From JADJEI01 sp035328465 (lineage in GTDB: Bacteria > Bacteroidota > Ignavibacteria > Ignavibacteriales > Ignavibacteriaceae), in assembly GCA_035328465.1 (NCBI GenBank), contig DAOLIQ010000041.1:1-28011 (forward strand): a DNA stretch of 28,011 nucleotides, in the 5' to 3' direction. Every line of letters begins with the position of its first letter. Position 1 is the stretch's first letter. A model generated the notes under the pieces. It worked only from the letters and a program-made list of their open reading frames with translations, made no database searches and was not told the origin of the DNA. Positions 16,585 to 23,609 of the stretch are shown one piece after another. Made by a program: the position numbers and the translations under genes.

Positions 16585-16905
16585 ATGAAGTATCTATTAT
16601 TTGTTTTTGCTTTTGTACTTGGGTTAACTTTTTTCTCAAGCGCTAACACTGAAGATGAGAATTGCTGCAAAAAAAATAAAATGGAATGTAAACAAGATCA
16701 GAAATGTTCAATGGAACATGGCTCGATGGTTTGCATGGATGACAGCACCAAATCTGAAATGAAGTGCAAAAAAGACGGCGACATGAAAATGGACTGCTGC
16801 AAAAAAGATGACAGTAAAAAAATGGATTGCTGCAAAGGCAGTGATGACAAAAAAGAGTGCAAACATTCTGATATGGAAGACGAATCAGAAGACAGTTCAA
16901 ATTAA
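16585..16905 (+). CDS. Small exported Cys/Met-rich protein, probable metal scavenger, unknown family
   Basis: I do not recognise this 106-residue protein. A signal peptide (1-20, ending FFSSA) is followed by an 86-residue mature part with 11 cysteines (27, 28, 35, 41, 50, 61, 71, 72, 82, 83, 92), nine methionines and two histidines. The rest is almost only Lys, Asp, Glu and Ser. The CC pairs recur: NCCKK, then KMDCCK twice, 11 residues apart. This composition suggests a disordered metallothionein-like or copper-binding protein in the periplasm or at the surface. The frame is open upstream to 16531 but would overlap the YHS gene. I chose the ATG at 16585 because AGGGAAGG lies eight bases upstream (16569-16576) and it gives a signal peptide. 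A strong terminator follows. Function is inferred from composition and context only. Confidence 0.75.
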   Translation: MKYLLFVFAFVLGLTFFSSANTEDENCCKKNKMECKQDQKCSMEHGSMVCMDDSTKSEMKCKKDGDMKMDCCKKDDSKKMDCCKGSDDKKECKHSDMEDESEDSSN

Positions 16906-16923
16906 ATTTTAGTTGTGTAATTC

Positions 16924-16959
16924 AAAACCCGAAGACTTTGATAAGCTTCGGGTTTTTTT
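16924..16959 (+). terminator. Strong intrinsic terminator after the YHS/Cys-rich pair
   Basis: AAAACCCGAAG (16924-16934) pairs perfectly with CTTCGGGTTTT (16946-16956). The inner bases CTT and AAG extend the stem around a TGAT loop with one bulged A. A run of seven T follows (16953-16959). This is the clearest terminator in the window. It begins 19 bases after the stop codon of the Cys-rich gene. Confidence 0.9.
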
Positions 16960-16974
16960 GTTTAAATTTCTACA

Positions 16975-16980
16975 TATAAT
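16975..16980 (+). promoter_or_regulatory. Consensus -10 box before the membrane protease gene
   Basis: A perfect TATAAT lies 12 bases before the ATG at 16993 and just after the terminator. No good -35 box sits 16-18 bases upstream, where the terminator T-run lies. It would give a very short leader, and no Shine-Dalgarno sequence is visible for this gene. Confidence 0.3.
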
Positions 16981-16992
16981 TTTTATTCTTTT

Positions 16993-18141
16993 ATGGATAA
17001 TAAAAAATATAATAATACAAAATTAACTGTCGGTATAATCGAAACCTTGCTAAGTTTTATGCTGATTTTTTTATTTGTAAAATTTGGATTGAATATCTGG
17101 CTTGAAGATAAAATTAGAAGTTATTACTCGAATGATTACTTAGTTTTTTTATTATTTATTTTTTTTATGGGAATTTGTTCTGCTGCTCTGTTAAGCCCGT
17201 TTAGTTTTTACTCAGGTTTTTATCTCGAACATAAATACAATCTTTCAAATCAGTCATTCATTAAATGGGTGTGGGAAAGTTTTAAATCAGTTGCAGTATC
17301 ATCCTTGATTGGGATTCCCATCATGGTAGTTTTTTATTACAACATTCTTCACTATGGAACTAATTGGTGGCTTCCCTTTGCGTTCGTATTATTTCTATTC
17401 TCAATAATCCTTGCCCGGGTTGTTCCGGTGTTTATCCTTCCACTATTTTACAAATTAATTCCAATCGAAAACGAATCTTTGAAAAATAAAATAACACATT
17501 TAGCAAGCGAAGCAGGAATAAAAGTTGAGAATATTTTCAAGTTTGACATGAGTAAAAACACAAAGAAAGCTAATGCTGCTTTTACCGGAATTGGCAAATC
17601 AAAACGAATTTTACTTGGCGATACTTTGCTGGATAATTTTTCTGAAGATGAAATTGAAACGGTCATAGCTCACGAACTCGGACACTACAAAAAGTTACAT
17701 ATCATAAAAAATATTCTATACGGAACGGCAGCGAGTTTTTTCACGCTTTATATTGTATCGATTCTTTATTCAAATTCTATTGCGTTTTTCAACCTAAAAA
17801 GTATTGATCAAGTAGCTGCCCTGCCTCTGCTGGCGCTTTGGTTAATGCTTATCGGATTAGTTCAAACACCTTTGGGAAACATTCTTTCCCGAAAGTATGA
17901 ATACGAAGCGGATCAGTATGCAATTTATGCAACACAAAAAGCTTCAATCTTCATAACTACATTAGAAAAATTAAACAAACAAAATTTAGGCGATCCTGAG
18001 CCCCATCCTTTTATTGAATGGTATTTTTATAGCCATCCTTCAATTACAAAGAGGACTAATGCAATTTTAAAAATCGACAAAACTCCAAACAACAATCAAT
18101 ATTCTAAACAAGAATCTAAGACTTCGTTTTCAAATTTATGA
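16993..18141 (+). CDS. Ste24/HtpX-like M48 integral-membrane zinc metalloprotease
   Basis: This 382-residue membrane protein is of the CAAX-prenyl-protease-1 type (peptidase family M48A). Several transmembrane helices come before the catalytic motif VIAHELGHYKKLH (His227, Glu228, His231). More helices follow. The third zinc ligand is in KYEYEADQYA, probably Glu303 of the ExxxD motif. The length (near 400) and helices on both sides of HEXXH fit Ste24 better than the shorter HtpX. In eukaryotes Ste24 trims prenylated proteins and clears blocked translocons. Bacterial members probably act in membrane protein quality control. The stop overlaps the start of the acyltransferase gene by four bases (ATGA), so they are co-transcribed. 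Confidence 0.88.
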   Translation: MDNKKYNNTKLTVGIIETLLSFMLIFLFVKFGLNIWLEDKIRSYYSNDYLVFLLFIFFMGICSAALLSPFSFYSGFYLEHKYNLSNQSFIKWVWESFKSVAVSSLIGIPIMVVFYYNILHYGTNWWLPFAFVLFLFSIILARVVPVFILPLFYKLIPIENESLKNKITHLASEAGIKVENIFKFDMSKNTKKANAAFTGIGKSKRILLGDTLLDNFSEDEIETVIAHELGHYKKLHIIKNILYGTAASFFTLYIVSILYSNSIAFFNLKSIDQVAALPLLALWLMLIGLVQTPLGNILSRKYEYEADQYAIYATQKASIFITTLEKLNKQNLGDPEPHPFIEWYFYSHPSITKRTNAILKIDKTPNNNQYSKQESKTSFSNL

Positions 18142-18839
18142 TTACATATTTCAAATTATTTTTAATTGTAATTCATACAACATTATGCTCAATACTTGCA
18201 CTAGTTTTCGCCTTCATTGAAAGAAACTTTGTAGTTTACTTTTGGATATCTAAATTTTTCTCGGGTGGAATACTATTCATCACAGGCATTAAATTAAAAG
18301 TTGAAGGGCTTGAAAATATTGATCCGAAAGCTACTTATGTTTTTGTTTCGAACCATGCAAGCCAGTTTGATATAACAGCACTGCAATATGGAGTGCCAAA
18401 CCGTTTGGCAATGATCTACAAAAAAGAACTTTCTAAAATTCCATTATTCGGCTGGCAGCTTGCCGCAGGACCGTATGTGAGTATTGATAGAAAAAATGCT
18501 GAAAGTGCTTTGAAAAGTATTCAAAAAGCAAAACAGGTAATGAAAGAAAAAAATGTCTCTATATTAGTTTTTGCCGAAGGTACACGCAGCCCGGATGGAC
18601 AGGTTCAGGAATTTAAACGTGGTGCATTTCGTCTCGCTTCAAGCGTGGGGTATCCAATAGTTCCTATTACAATTATTGGTTCGAGTAGAATTATGCCTAA
18701 AGGAAAATTAAAATTCAATAAAGGTGAAATAATAATGCGAATAGATAAGCCAATCCCTACCCAAGAACTTAAATCGCGTCAGGACGAAATTGCGATGATG
18801 AAAACCATAAGAGATATAATAATAAAAAACTTTAACTGA
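18138..18839 (+). CDS. plsC: 1-acyl-sn-glycerol-3-phosphate acyltransferase (PlsC family)
   Basis: This 233-residue membrane-bound enzyme adds a fatty acyl chain to lysophosphatidic acid to make phosphatidic acid. Block I is the HX4D catalytic motif SNHASQFD (His73, Asp78). Block III is FAEGTRSPDG (Glu147 to Arg150). Block IV is YPIVPITI (172-179). An N-terminal hydrophobic region (about 5-50) anchors it. Spacing between blocks is normal for PlsC. It overlaps the Ste24-like protease gene by four bases. Other lysophospholipid acyltransferases share these motifs, so a lipid other than lysophosphatidate is possible. Confidence 0.87.
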   Translation: MITYFKLFLIVIHTTLCSILALVFAFIERNFVVYFWISKFFSGGILFITGIKLKVEGLENIDPKATYVFVSNHASQFDITALQYGVPNRLAMIYKKELSKIPLFGWQLAAGPYVSIDRKNAESALKSIQKAKQVMKEKNVSILVFAEGTRSPDGQVQEFKRGAFRLASSVGYPIVPITIIGSSRIMPKGKLKFNKGEIIMRIDKPIPTQELKSRQDEIAMMKTIRDIIIKNFN

Positions 18840-18903
18840 AAAAAGCCGGACTATGTTTTCGATTGATGCTTCTGATGTTCAAATTATTTTTAGAAAATAA
18901 ATA

Positions 18904-19671
18904 ATGGTTGTTGGAATAATTCCTGCTCGTTTTGCAAGTACAAGATTAATGGGTAAGCCTTTAGCTGATATTGGCGGAAAGCCTATGATTCAACATACTT
19001 ATGAAAGTGCGTTAAAATCTAAATTACTGAATAAAGTTATAGTCGCAGTTGATGACTTAAAAGTTGCAGAGGTTGTCAGAAGTTTCGGCGGTGAAGCAAT
19101 GATTACCCCAAAGGAAATTTCTACTGGCTCAGATAGGATTGCTTATGTTGCTAAAACTTTACCCAAAGCGAAAATTATAGTAAATATTCAAGGCGATGAA
19201 CCATTTATCGAAGGAGAAATGATTGATCAGGCAATTGAACCAATGATATTTGATCGTACTGTATATATAACAACACTTGCAAAAAGAATTAACTCTGTTG
19301 AAGAATTAAAATCATCTGCAGTGGTTAAAGTTGTTTTTGATTACAATAATTATGCGATGTATTTTTCTCGCTCTCCAATTCCATTTGTCAGAGATGCAAA
19401 AACAAACTTTGAGAGATTGCAGCTTGGCGAAATTTATAAACACATCGGCTTATATGTTTACAAGCGCGATGCGCTTTTAAAATTTACGACTCTTGAAAGC
19501 ACTGACCTCGAAAGAACTGAAAAGCTTGAGCAGTTAAGAATGCTCGAGAATGGTTTGAAAATAAAAATTGTGGTAACCGAGCATGAATCTTTTTCGGTTG
19601 ATACACCCGATGATTTAAAACGGATCAGAGCTTGGTATAAATTTAAGCTTAGATCAGAAGCAGGCAATTAG
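18904..19671 (+). CDS. kdsB: 3-deoxy-manno-octulosonate (Kdo) cytidylyltransferase
   Basis: This 255-residue cytoplasmic enzyme joins Kdo to CMP from CTP for the LPS inner core. The nucleotide-binding start is IIPARFASTRLMGKPLADIG (5-24). Then come VNIQGDEPFIEGEMIDQ, SRSPIPFVRD and, near the end, VDTPDDLKRIRAW, all typical of KdsB. The length is normal (E. coli about 248). This implies that the organism makes Kdo-containing LPS. No other LPS gene is next to it. The next gene starts two bases after the stop, from a TTG codon, so the two are probably co-translated. Confidence 0.92.
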   Translation: MVVGIIPARFASTRLMGKPLADIGGKPMIQHTYESALKSKLLNKVIVAVDDLKVAEVVRSFGGEAMITPKEISTGSDRIAYVAKTLPKAKIIVNIQGDEPFIEGEMIDQAIEPMIFDRTVYITTLAKRINSVEELKSSAVVKVVFDYNNYAMYFSRSPIPFVRDAKTNFERLQLGEIYKHIGLYVYKRDALLKFTTLESTDLERTEKLEQLRMLENGLKIKIVVTEHESFSVDTPDDLKRIRAWYKFKLRSEAGN

Positions 19672-19672
19672 A

Positions 19673-20623
19673 TTGAAAAAAATATTTTTGGGAAATCTCC
19701 CTACCCCTTTCCAGCAGATTGATTTTAATAATAAGAAATTTCTAATTAAGAGGGATGATCTGACCGGAGTAGAATTATCCGGCAACAAAGTACGAAAGCT
19801 TGAATATATACTTTACCAGGCGAAACAAGAAAAATCTGACTATGTGTTTACTTGCGGCGGTGATCAATCAAATCACGCCCGAGCGACTGTAATTGCTGCA
19901 TCGAAGCTCGGGATGAAAACAAAATTATTTTTGTGGGGAACCGATAGGGCTAAACCTGATGGAAATTTATTTTTATGTAAATTTTTTGGCGCCGAAATCC
20001 GTTACCTAAATTATAATGAATATCAGTATGTCAATCAGATTATGTTTGACGAAAAAAAAAGATTTGCAAAAAGAAAATTAAACGTCCATGTTATTCCGGA
20101 AGGGGGTTCTACCATCATTGGAATTAATGGATACTTTGAATTTGTGAATGAATTGAAGTCACAAGTAAATTTGAAAAAGATAAATGGAATATTAGCAGCA
20201 GCAGGAACAGGCGGAACCGCCGCAGGAATTCTTGCCGGAATGGCAGCCGCTAAAATAAATACCAAAGTTTTTGCTGTAAATGTTCTTTATCCTAAAGAAA
20301 TTATCAAAGAAAAAATTCTGTTGCTGGCGGAAGCATTTTGCAGAGGAAATAAAATCAATTTAAATATTAATTCCGACAATCTTGTTATTCTTGATGGCTA
20401 TTCAGGTGAAGGATATAAAAATATTTCTGATGATAAATTAAAATTGATTAGGAAATTTGCACAGCATTCCGGAATACTTTTAGATCCTGCATACACAGGC
20501 AAGTCTTTTTATGCTTTTAATGAAAGTATCCTGAACAATGATAAAAGTCCTAAAGTAATTTTCCTTCATACCGGCGGAATATTTGGTGCATTTAACAAAA
20601 GACGAAAATATTTATCTAGTTAA
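19673..20623 (+). CDS. PLP-dependent enzyme of the ACC deaminase/D-cysteine desulfhydrase family
   Basis: This 316-residue cytoplasmic PLP enzyme has the motif KRDDLTGVELSGNKVRKLEY (26-45), whose Lys39 should form the Schiff base. The substrate-binding loop is CGGDQSNHARAT (61-72), and a glycine-rich phosphate-binding loop is AAAGTGGTAAGILAG. The C-terminal FLHTGGIFGAF closes the active site. The family includes 1-aminocyclopropane-1-carboxylate deaminase, which makes 2-oxobutyrate and ammonia, and D-cysteine desulfhydrase, which makes pyruvate, sulfide and ammonia. Sequence alone does not separate these. D-cysteine desulfhydrase activity is the commoner one in non-plant-associated bacteria. 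The start is TTG at 19673, directly after kdsB. Confidence 0.8.
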   Translation: MKKIFLGNLPTPFQQIDFNNKKFLIKRDDLTGVELSGNKVRKLEYILYQAKQEKSDYVFTCGGDQSNHARATVIAASKLGMKTKLFLWGTDRAKPDGNLFLCKFFGAEIRYLNYNEYQYVNQIMFDEKKRFAKRKLNVHVIPEGGSTIIGINGYFEFVNELKSQVNLKKINGILAAAGTGGTAAGILAGMAAAKINTKVFAVNVLYPKEIIKEKILLLAEAFCRGNKINLNINSDNLVILDGYSGEGYKNISDDKLKLIRKFAQHSGILLDPAYTGKSFYAFNESILNNDKSPKVIFLHTGGIFGAFNKRRKYLSS

Positions 20624-20691
20624 TATGTCTTTGCCAAAGTCGGGCAGAAGACCTATTTTTATGATGTAATTTTTTAAGTGAAATGTTATAG

Positions 20692-20721
20692 TTGACTCAG
20701 TTCAAAAGATTTTTTTAGATA
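20692..20721 (+). promoter_or_regulatory. Candidate promoter of the cobalamin-binding gene
   Basis: TTGACT (20692-20697) and TAGATA (20716-20721) are 18 bases apart, about 46 bases before the ATG at 20768. The -35 is good and the -10 weak. I looked for a cobalamin riboswitch in 20624-20767 and saw no recognisable B12 box. Confidence 0.3.
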
Positions 20722-20767
20722 GAAATCGGAATAAATTTGAAACAGAAAAGAAATTCAAGGAGCTAAC

Positions 20768-21184
20768 ATGAGTAATAAAATTCGTGTAATAGTTGCAAAA
20801 GCAGGATTAGATGGGCACGATCGAGGTGCGAAAGTTATTGCTGCAGCACTGCGAGATGCAGGCATGGAAGTTATTTATACAGGCTTGAGACAAACACCGG
20901 AAAGAATTGTAGATGCTGCGATCCAAGAAGACGCTGATGTAATTGGAATCAGTATTTTATCCGGAGCGCACATGACAATTTTCCCGCGCATTTTAGAACT
21001 GATGAAAGAAAAAGGAATTGATGATATTTTATTAACAGGAGGTGGTATAATTCCAGAGGATGATATGAAAGAATTAAGAAAAATGGGAGTGGGGGAATTA
21101 TTTACTCCTGGCGCATCCACACAAAATATAGCAGAATATATTAAAAAATGGTGTGCAGAAAACCCGCGAAAGCTAACAGTATAG
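20768..21184 (+). CDS. Stand-alone cobalamin-binding subunit of methylmalonyl-CoA-mutase type
   Basis: This 138-residue protein consists only of a B12-binding Rossmann domain. The base-off/His-on motif is complete: GLDGHDRGAKVIA (13-25), with His17 as the lower axial ligand to cobalt. The other two conserved loops are GISILSGAHMTIFP and LLTGGGIIPEDD. This matches the C-terminal domain of methylmalonyl-CoA mutase and the separate small subunits of isobutyryl-CoA, ethylmalonyl-type and archaeal-type mutases. The catalytic TIM-barrel subunit is not in this window, so it must be encoded elsewhere. The ATG follows AAGGAG (20757-20762). It is a single gene with a 144-base leader, convergent with the lipoprotein operon (seven bases between stops). 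Confidence 0.88.
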   Translation: MSNKIRVIVAKAGLDGHDRGAKVIAAALRDAGMEVIYTGLRQTPERIVDAAIQEDADVIGISILSGAHMTIFPRILELMKEKGIDDILLTGGGIIPEDDMKELRKMGVGELFTPGASTQNIAEYIKKWCAENPRKLTV

Positions 21185-21191
21185 AGAAGAG

Positions 21192-22649
21192 TTAATTCCC
21201 TTTATATTTGCTTAAACCACCGCCATAGGTTGCCATCCATTTATTGCCTGCGCCATCAATTGCGATAGAAAAAATCCTGTCATTTGGTATTCTTGAATTT
21301 GTTGTATTATAGTTTATCCAGGTGTTTCCATCAAATTTAGAAATTCCAAGATATGAATTTGCAAACCATTTGTTATTTTGGTCATCAACTGTAACGTAGA
21401 AAACTTCGTCCGAAGGTAAGAATTGGTTTGTTGTCCAATTCGTACCATCATAAAAAGCCGAGCCGCCCGGTATCTGATTGACAAAGCCGATTGCAGCCCA
21501 AATAATTCCTGAATGATCTATCGCAATATTCATTGCATTGTTTGAGAACCCTGTTTTAAAGCTATTAAATCTTACCCATGAATTACCGTTGAATTTTGCA
21601 ATCCCTTTATCATAAGTTCCAGTCCAAATATTTCCTTCAGCATCAACAGCGACTGTCTGTATGAAATTAGATCCGACATCAGAATTGGTTGTATTATAAA
21701 CATTCCAGGTGCTTCCATCGAAACTTAAGAGGCCACCGCCAGCAGTTCCCATCCATTTTTTGCCGTCAGGTGCAATTGCAATACAGTTTATCTCATTAAC
21801 AGGTAAACCTGAATTGGATGTATTATAAATAGTCCAGTTAAGGTCATCATAAACAGCCAAGCCGTAAGTTGTCGCTATCCATTTTTTATTATCTGTGTCA
21901 ATTGCGATGTACTTTACAAAATTTGAAGGCAGGGGGGAGTTTTCTTCCGAATAAGTTTTCCATTGTTGATCATCAAACCTAACTAAACCATTTCCGTTTG
22001 TAGCAGCCCACTTGATAATTCCATTCTCAATTGCAACGTGAGTAATATAATCGGAAATAAGTCCAGAGTTTGTAGTAGAATAATTTACCCAAATTAGACT
22101 ATCAGTTAAATTTAAAAAGGGGTACTTTGTTGTACCACTGAATATCTCCACCTCCGATTTCGAGTCCCAATAACCGCTGATGCGGAGTCTAACTTCATAC
22201 TTCCCAGGGAGAATCCCATCAATAATATCAGGAGTAAATTTATTTGTGGACGAATCGTTAAGAATAATTTCTGCTCCACGTGGATTTGAATCAATATTTA
22301 GTTTACCGAAAACTCCGCTGATTTTTTTATAGTCAATAAAAGTCATGGTTAATGAATCATTACTTACTACAACTGATAATGTAACATCCTTAAAGTATTG
22401 CTTCTTAAGTAATAGTTGATAAGTCCCCCCCTGCAAAAATTGAATGGTATCAGGAGTTAAATAGCCTGTAAATTTTCCATTCAGATAAATTAATGAACCA
22501 GACGGACTGGAATCAACAAATAATTTACCGGTCGGCAAAAGTTCATCATTAGTTGTTACCGACACAATCTTATCACAAGAATTTATCAGAAGGAACTGAA
22601 TAATTACAAACACAGAGAGTATAATTTTCATCAAATATTTCATCATCAT
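21192..22649 (-). CDS. Lipoprotein with two PEGA domains and a seven-bladed propeller
   Basis: This is a 485-residue lipoprotein. A hydrophobic signal ends in the lipobox INSC (Cys25). Two PEGA domains follow (about 41-95, with VDSSPSGSLIYLNGKFTGY, and 115-170, with IDSNPRGAEIILND). Seven repeats of about 40 residues follow (about 199-485), of the two-component-regulator propeller type: AIDTDNKKWIATTYGLAVYD, then an aromatic YNTTNSGLP-like strand. The last repeat lacks its final strand, and a matching strand (IWVNYSTTNSGL, 186-197) lies before the first repeat. This would close a seven-bladed ring. It is probably surface- or periplasm-exposed and binds protein or glycan. It is the last gene of an operon with a receptor and a DUF4249 lipoprotein. 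The exact start among the first Met codons is uncertain. Confidence 0.82.
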   Translation of the reverse strand: MMMKYLMKIILSVFVIIQFLLINSCDKIVSVTTNDELLPTGKLFVDSSPSGSLIYLNGKFTGYLTPDTIQFLQGGTYQLLLKKQYFKDVTLSVVVSNDSLTMTFIDYKKISGVFGKLNIDSNPRGAEIILNDSSTNKFTPDIIDGILPGKYEVRLRISGYWDSKSEVEIFSGTTKYPFLNLTDSLIWVNYSTTNSGLISDYITHVAIENGIIKWAATNGNGLVRFDDQQWKTYSEENSPLPSNFVKYIAIDTDNKKWIATTYGLAVYDDLNWTIYNTSNSGLPVNEINCIAIAPDGKKWMGTAGGGLLSFDGSTWNVYNTTNSDVGSNFIQTVAVDAEGNIWTGTYDKGIAKFNGNSWVRFNSFKTGFSNNAMNIAIDHSGIIWAAIGFVNQIPGGSAFYDGTNWTTNQFLPSDEVFYVTVDDQNNKWFANSYLGISKFDGNTWINYNTTNSRIPNDRIFSIAIDGAGNKWMATYGGGLSKYKGN

Positions 22650-22658
22650 AATAAAAAG

Positions 22659-23609
22659 TTAAGGTAAGCCTGGGGTATAACCGAACGATTTTATAAATGT
22701 TTCATTGAAAACAGCCCCTGTCTGTGAACGGACAAAAGAAGCAAAGATCCCAAAGCCTCCATCAATATTTGTGTAGTCCGTTTCGTCAAGTTTAACGGTG
22801 AAGTCATCCAAGAATCCATTTGTGGTAGAGTAATATCGAGAGAGTTCTTCATCAAAAACTAATAAGCTAAGGACAGCTCCGAGTATTATATAATGGGACT
22901 TGTCTTCATCCCCTTCGCTAATTTGTCTAAATACGGAATCGAGTGAAGTCATTTCAAATCTTACGGTGTTAGTGTTTGTTACCCCTGGGTACTCGGGAAC
23001 CCAATTTCCATTTTCGTTACTATAAGTAATAGGGATATCCTTCCCATATCTTATACCATCGACTAAATAATAAAAAGTAAGTTTTGGAAGATACCACCTG
23101 CTCGATACTGGTCCGTCCCAGATAAATTGAAAATATTGCTGATCCTCCACCGGCAGAAGATGGTCGCTTGAGGTATCAAAGGTGACACTTTCCGGGAGTT
23201 TAGTAAGTGCGGATAATGTTTTACCGCTGGGTAGAACAGCAACTATCTGAAGGGAATCATCTCCGTTTATTTCGAAATCGTTTGTGTAATAAAAAAATTG
23301 CTGCGCATTATATCTCGAAGTATCTTCTCTTGAAATTACTGTGTCTCGTAAAAAAAAAGCTCGATCATTTTGAACTAGTAATATTGTAGCATCTTTCACA
23401 GAAGGATCTGCCGAATTAATATAAGGATCATAACCTGGCACGTCGTAGGTTTTTAGCAGCACGGCTGTTTGAAATGATGAATCTGGATTTATTATTGAAT
23501 ATAAAATATATTTTTCTTGAAAATCTATTTTCGGATTAAACTCTTCTTCACAGGATAAAATACTCAATGAAGCAAGTATTACAAGAGATAGTAATAGTCT
23601 TTTTTTCAT
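22659..23609 (-). CDS. DUF4249-family lipoprotein
   Basis: This 316-residue lipoprotein has the lipobox LSILSC (Cys20) followed by EEE, an acidic start of a kind often linked to surface export in Bacteroidota. The mature start FNPKIDFQEKYILYSIINPD and the next strands (VKDATILLVQND, LPSGKTLSALTKLPESV) match DUF4249. This family regularly sits beside TonB-dependent receptors in Bacteroidota and probably serves them as a lid or capture protein. The biochemical role is not established. The gene overlaps the receptor stop as ATGA and is followed after nine bases by the propeller lipoprotein. Confidence 0.82.
   Translation of the reverse strand: MKKRLLLSLVILASLSILSCEEEFNPKIDFQEKYILYSIINPDSSFQTAVLLKTYDVPGYDPYINSADPSVKDATILLVQNDRAFFLRDTVISREDTSRYNAQQFFYYTNDFEINGDDSLQIVAVLPSGKTLSALTKLPESVTFDTSSDHLLPVEDQQYFQFIWDGPVSSRWYLPKLTFYYLVDGIRYGKDIPITYSNENGNWVPEYPGVTNTNTVRFEMTSLDSVFRQISEGDEDKSHYIILGAVLSLLVFDEELSRYYSTTNGFLDDFTVKLDETDYTNIDGGFGIFASFVRSQTGAVFNETFIKSFGYTPGLP

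Noticed and set aside
16643..16900. Minus-strand Cys-rich frame opposite the Cys/Met-rich gene
   Set aside because: It is the mirror of TGC/GCA-rich coding sequence. The plus strand has the signal peptide, Shine-Dalgarno sequence and terminator.
20624..20767. Cobalamin riboswitch before the B12-binding gene
   Set aside because: No conserved B12-box sequence or multi-helix structure could be recognised in the 144-base leader.
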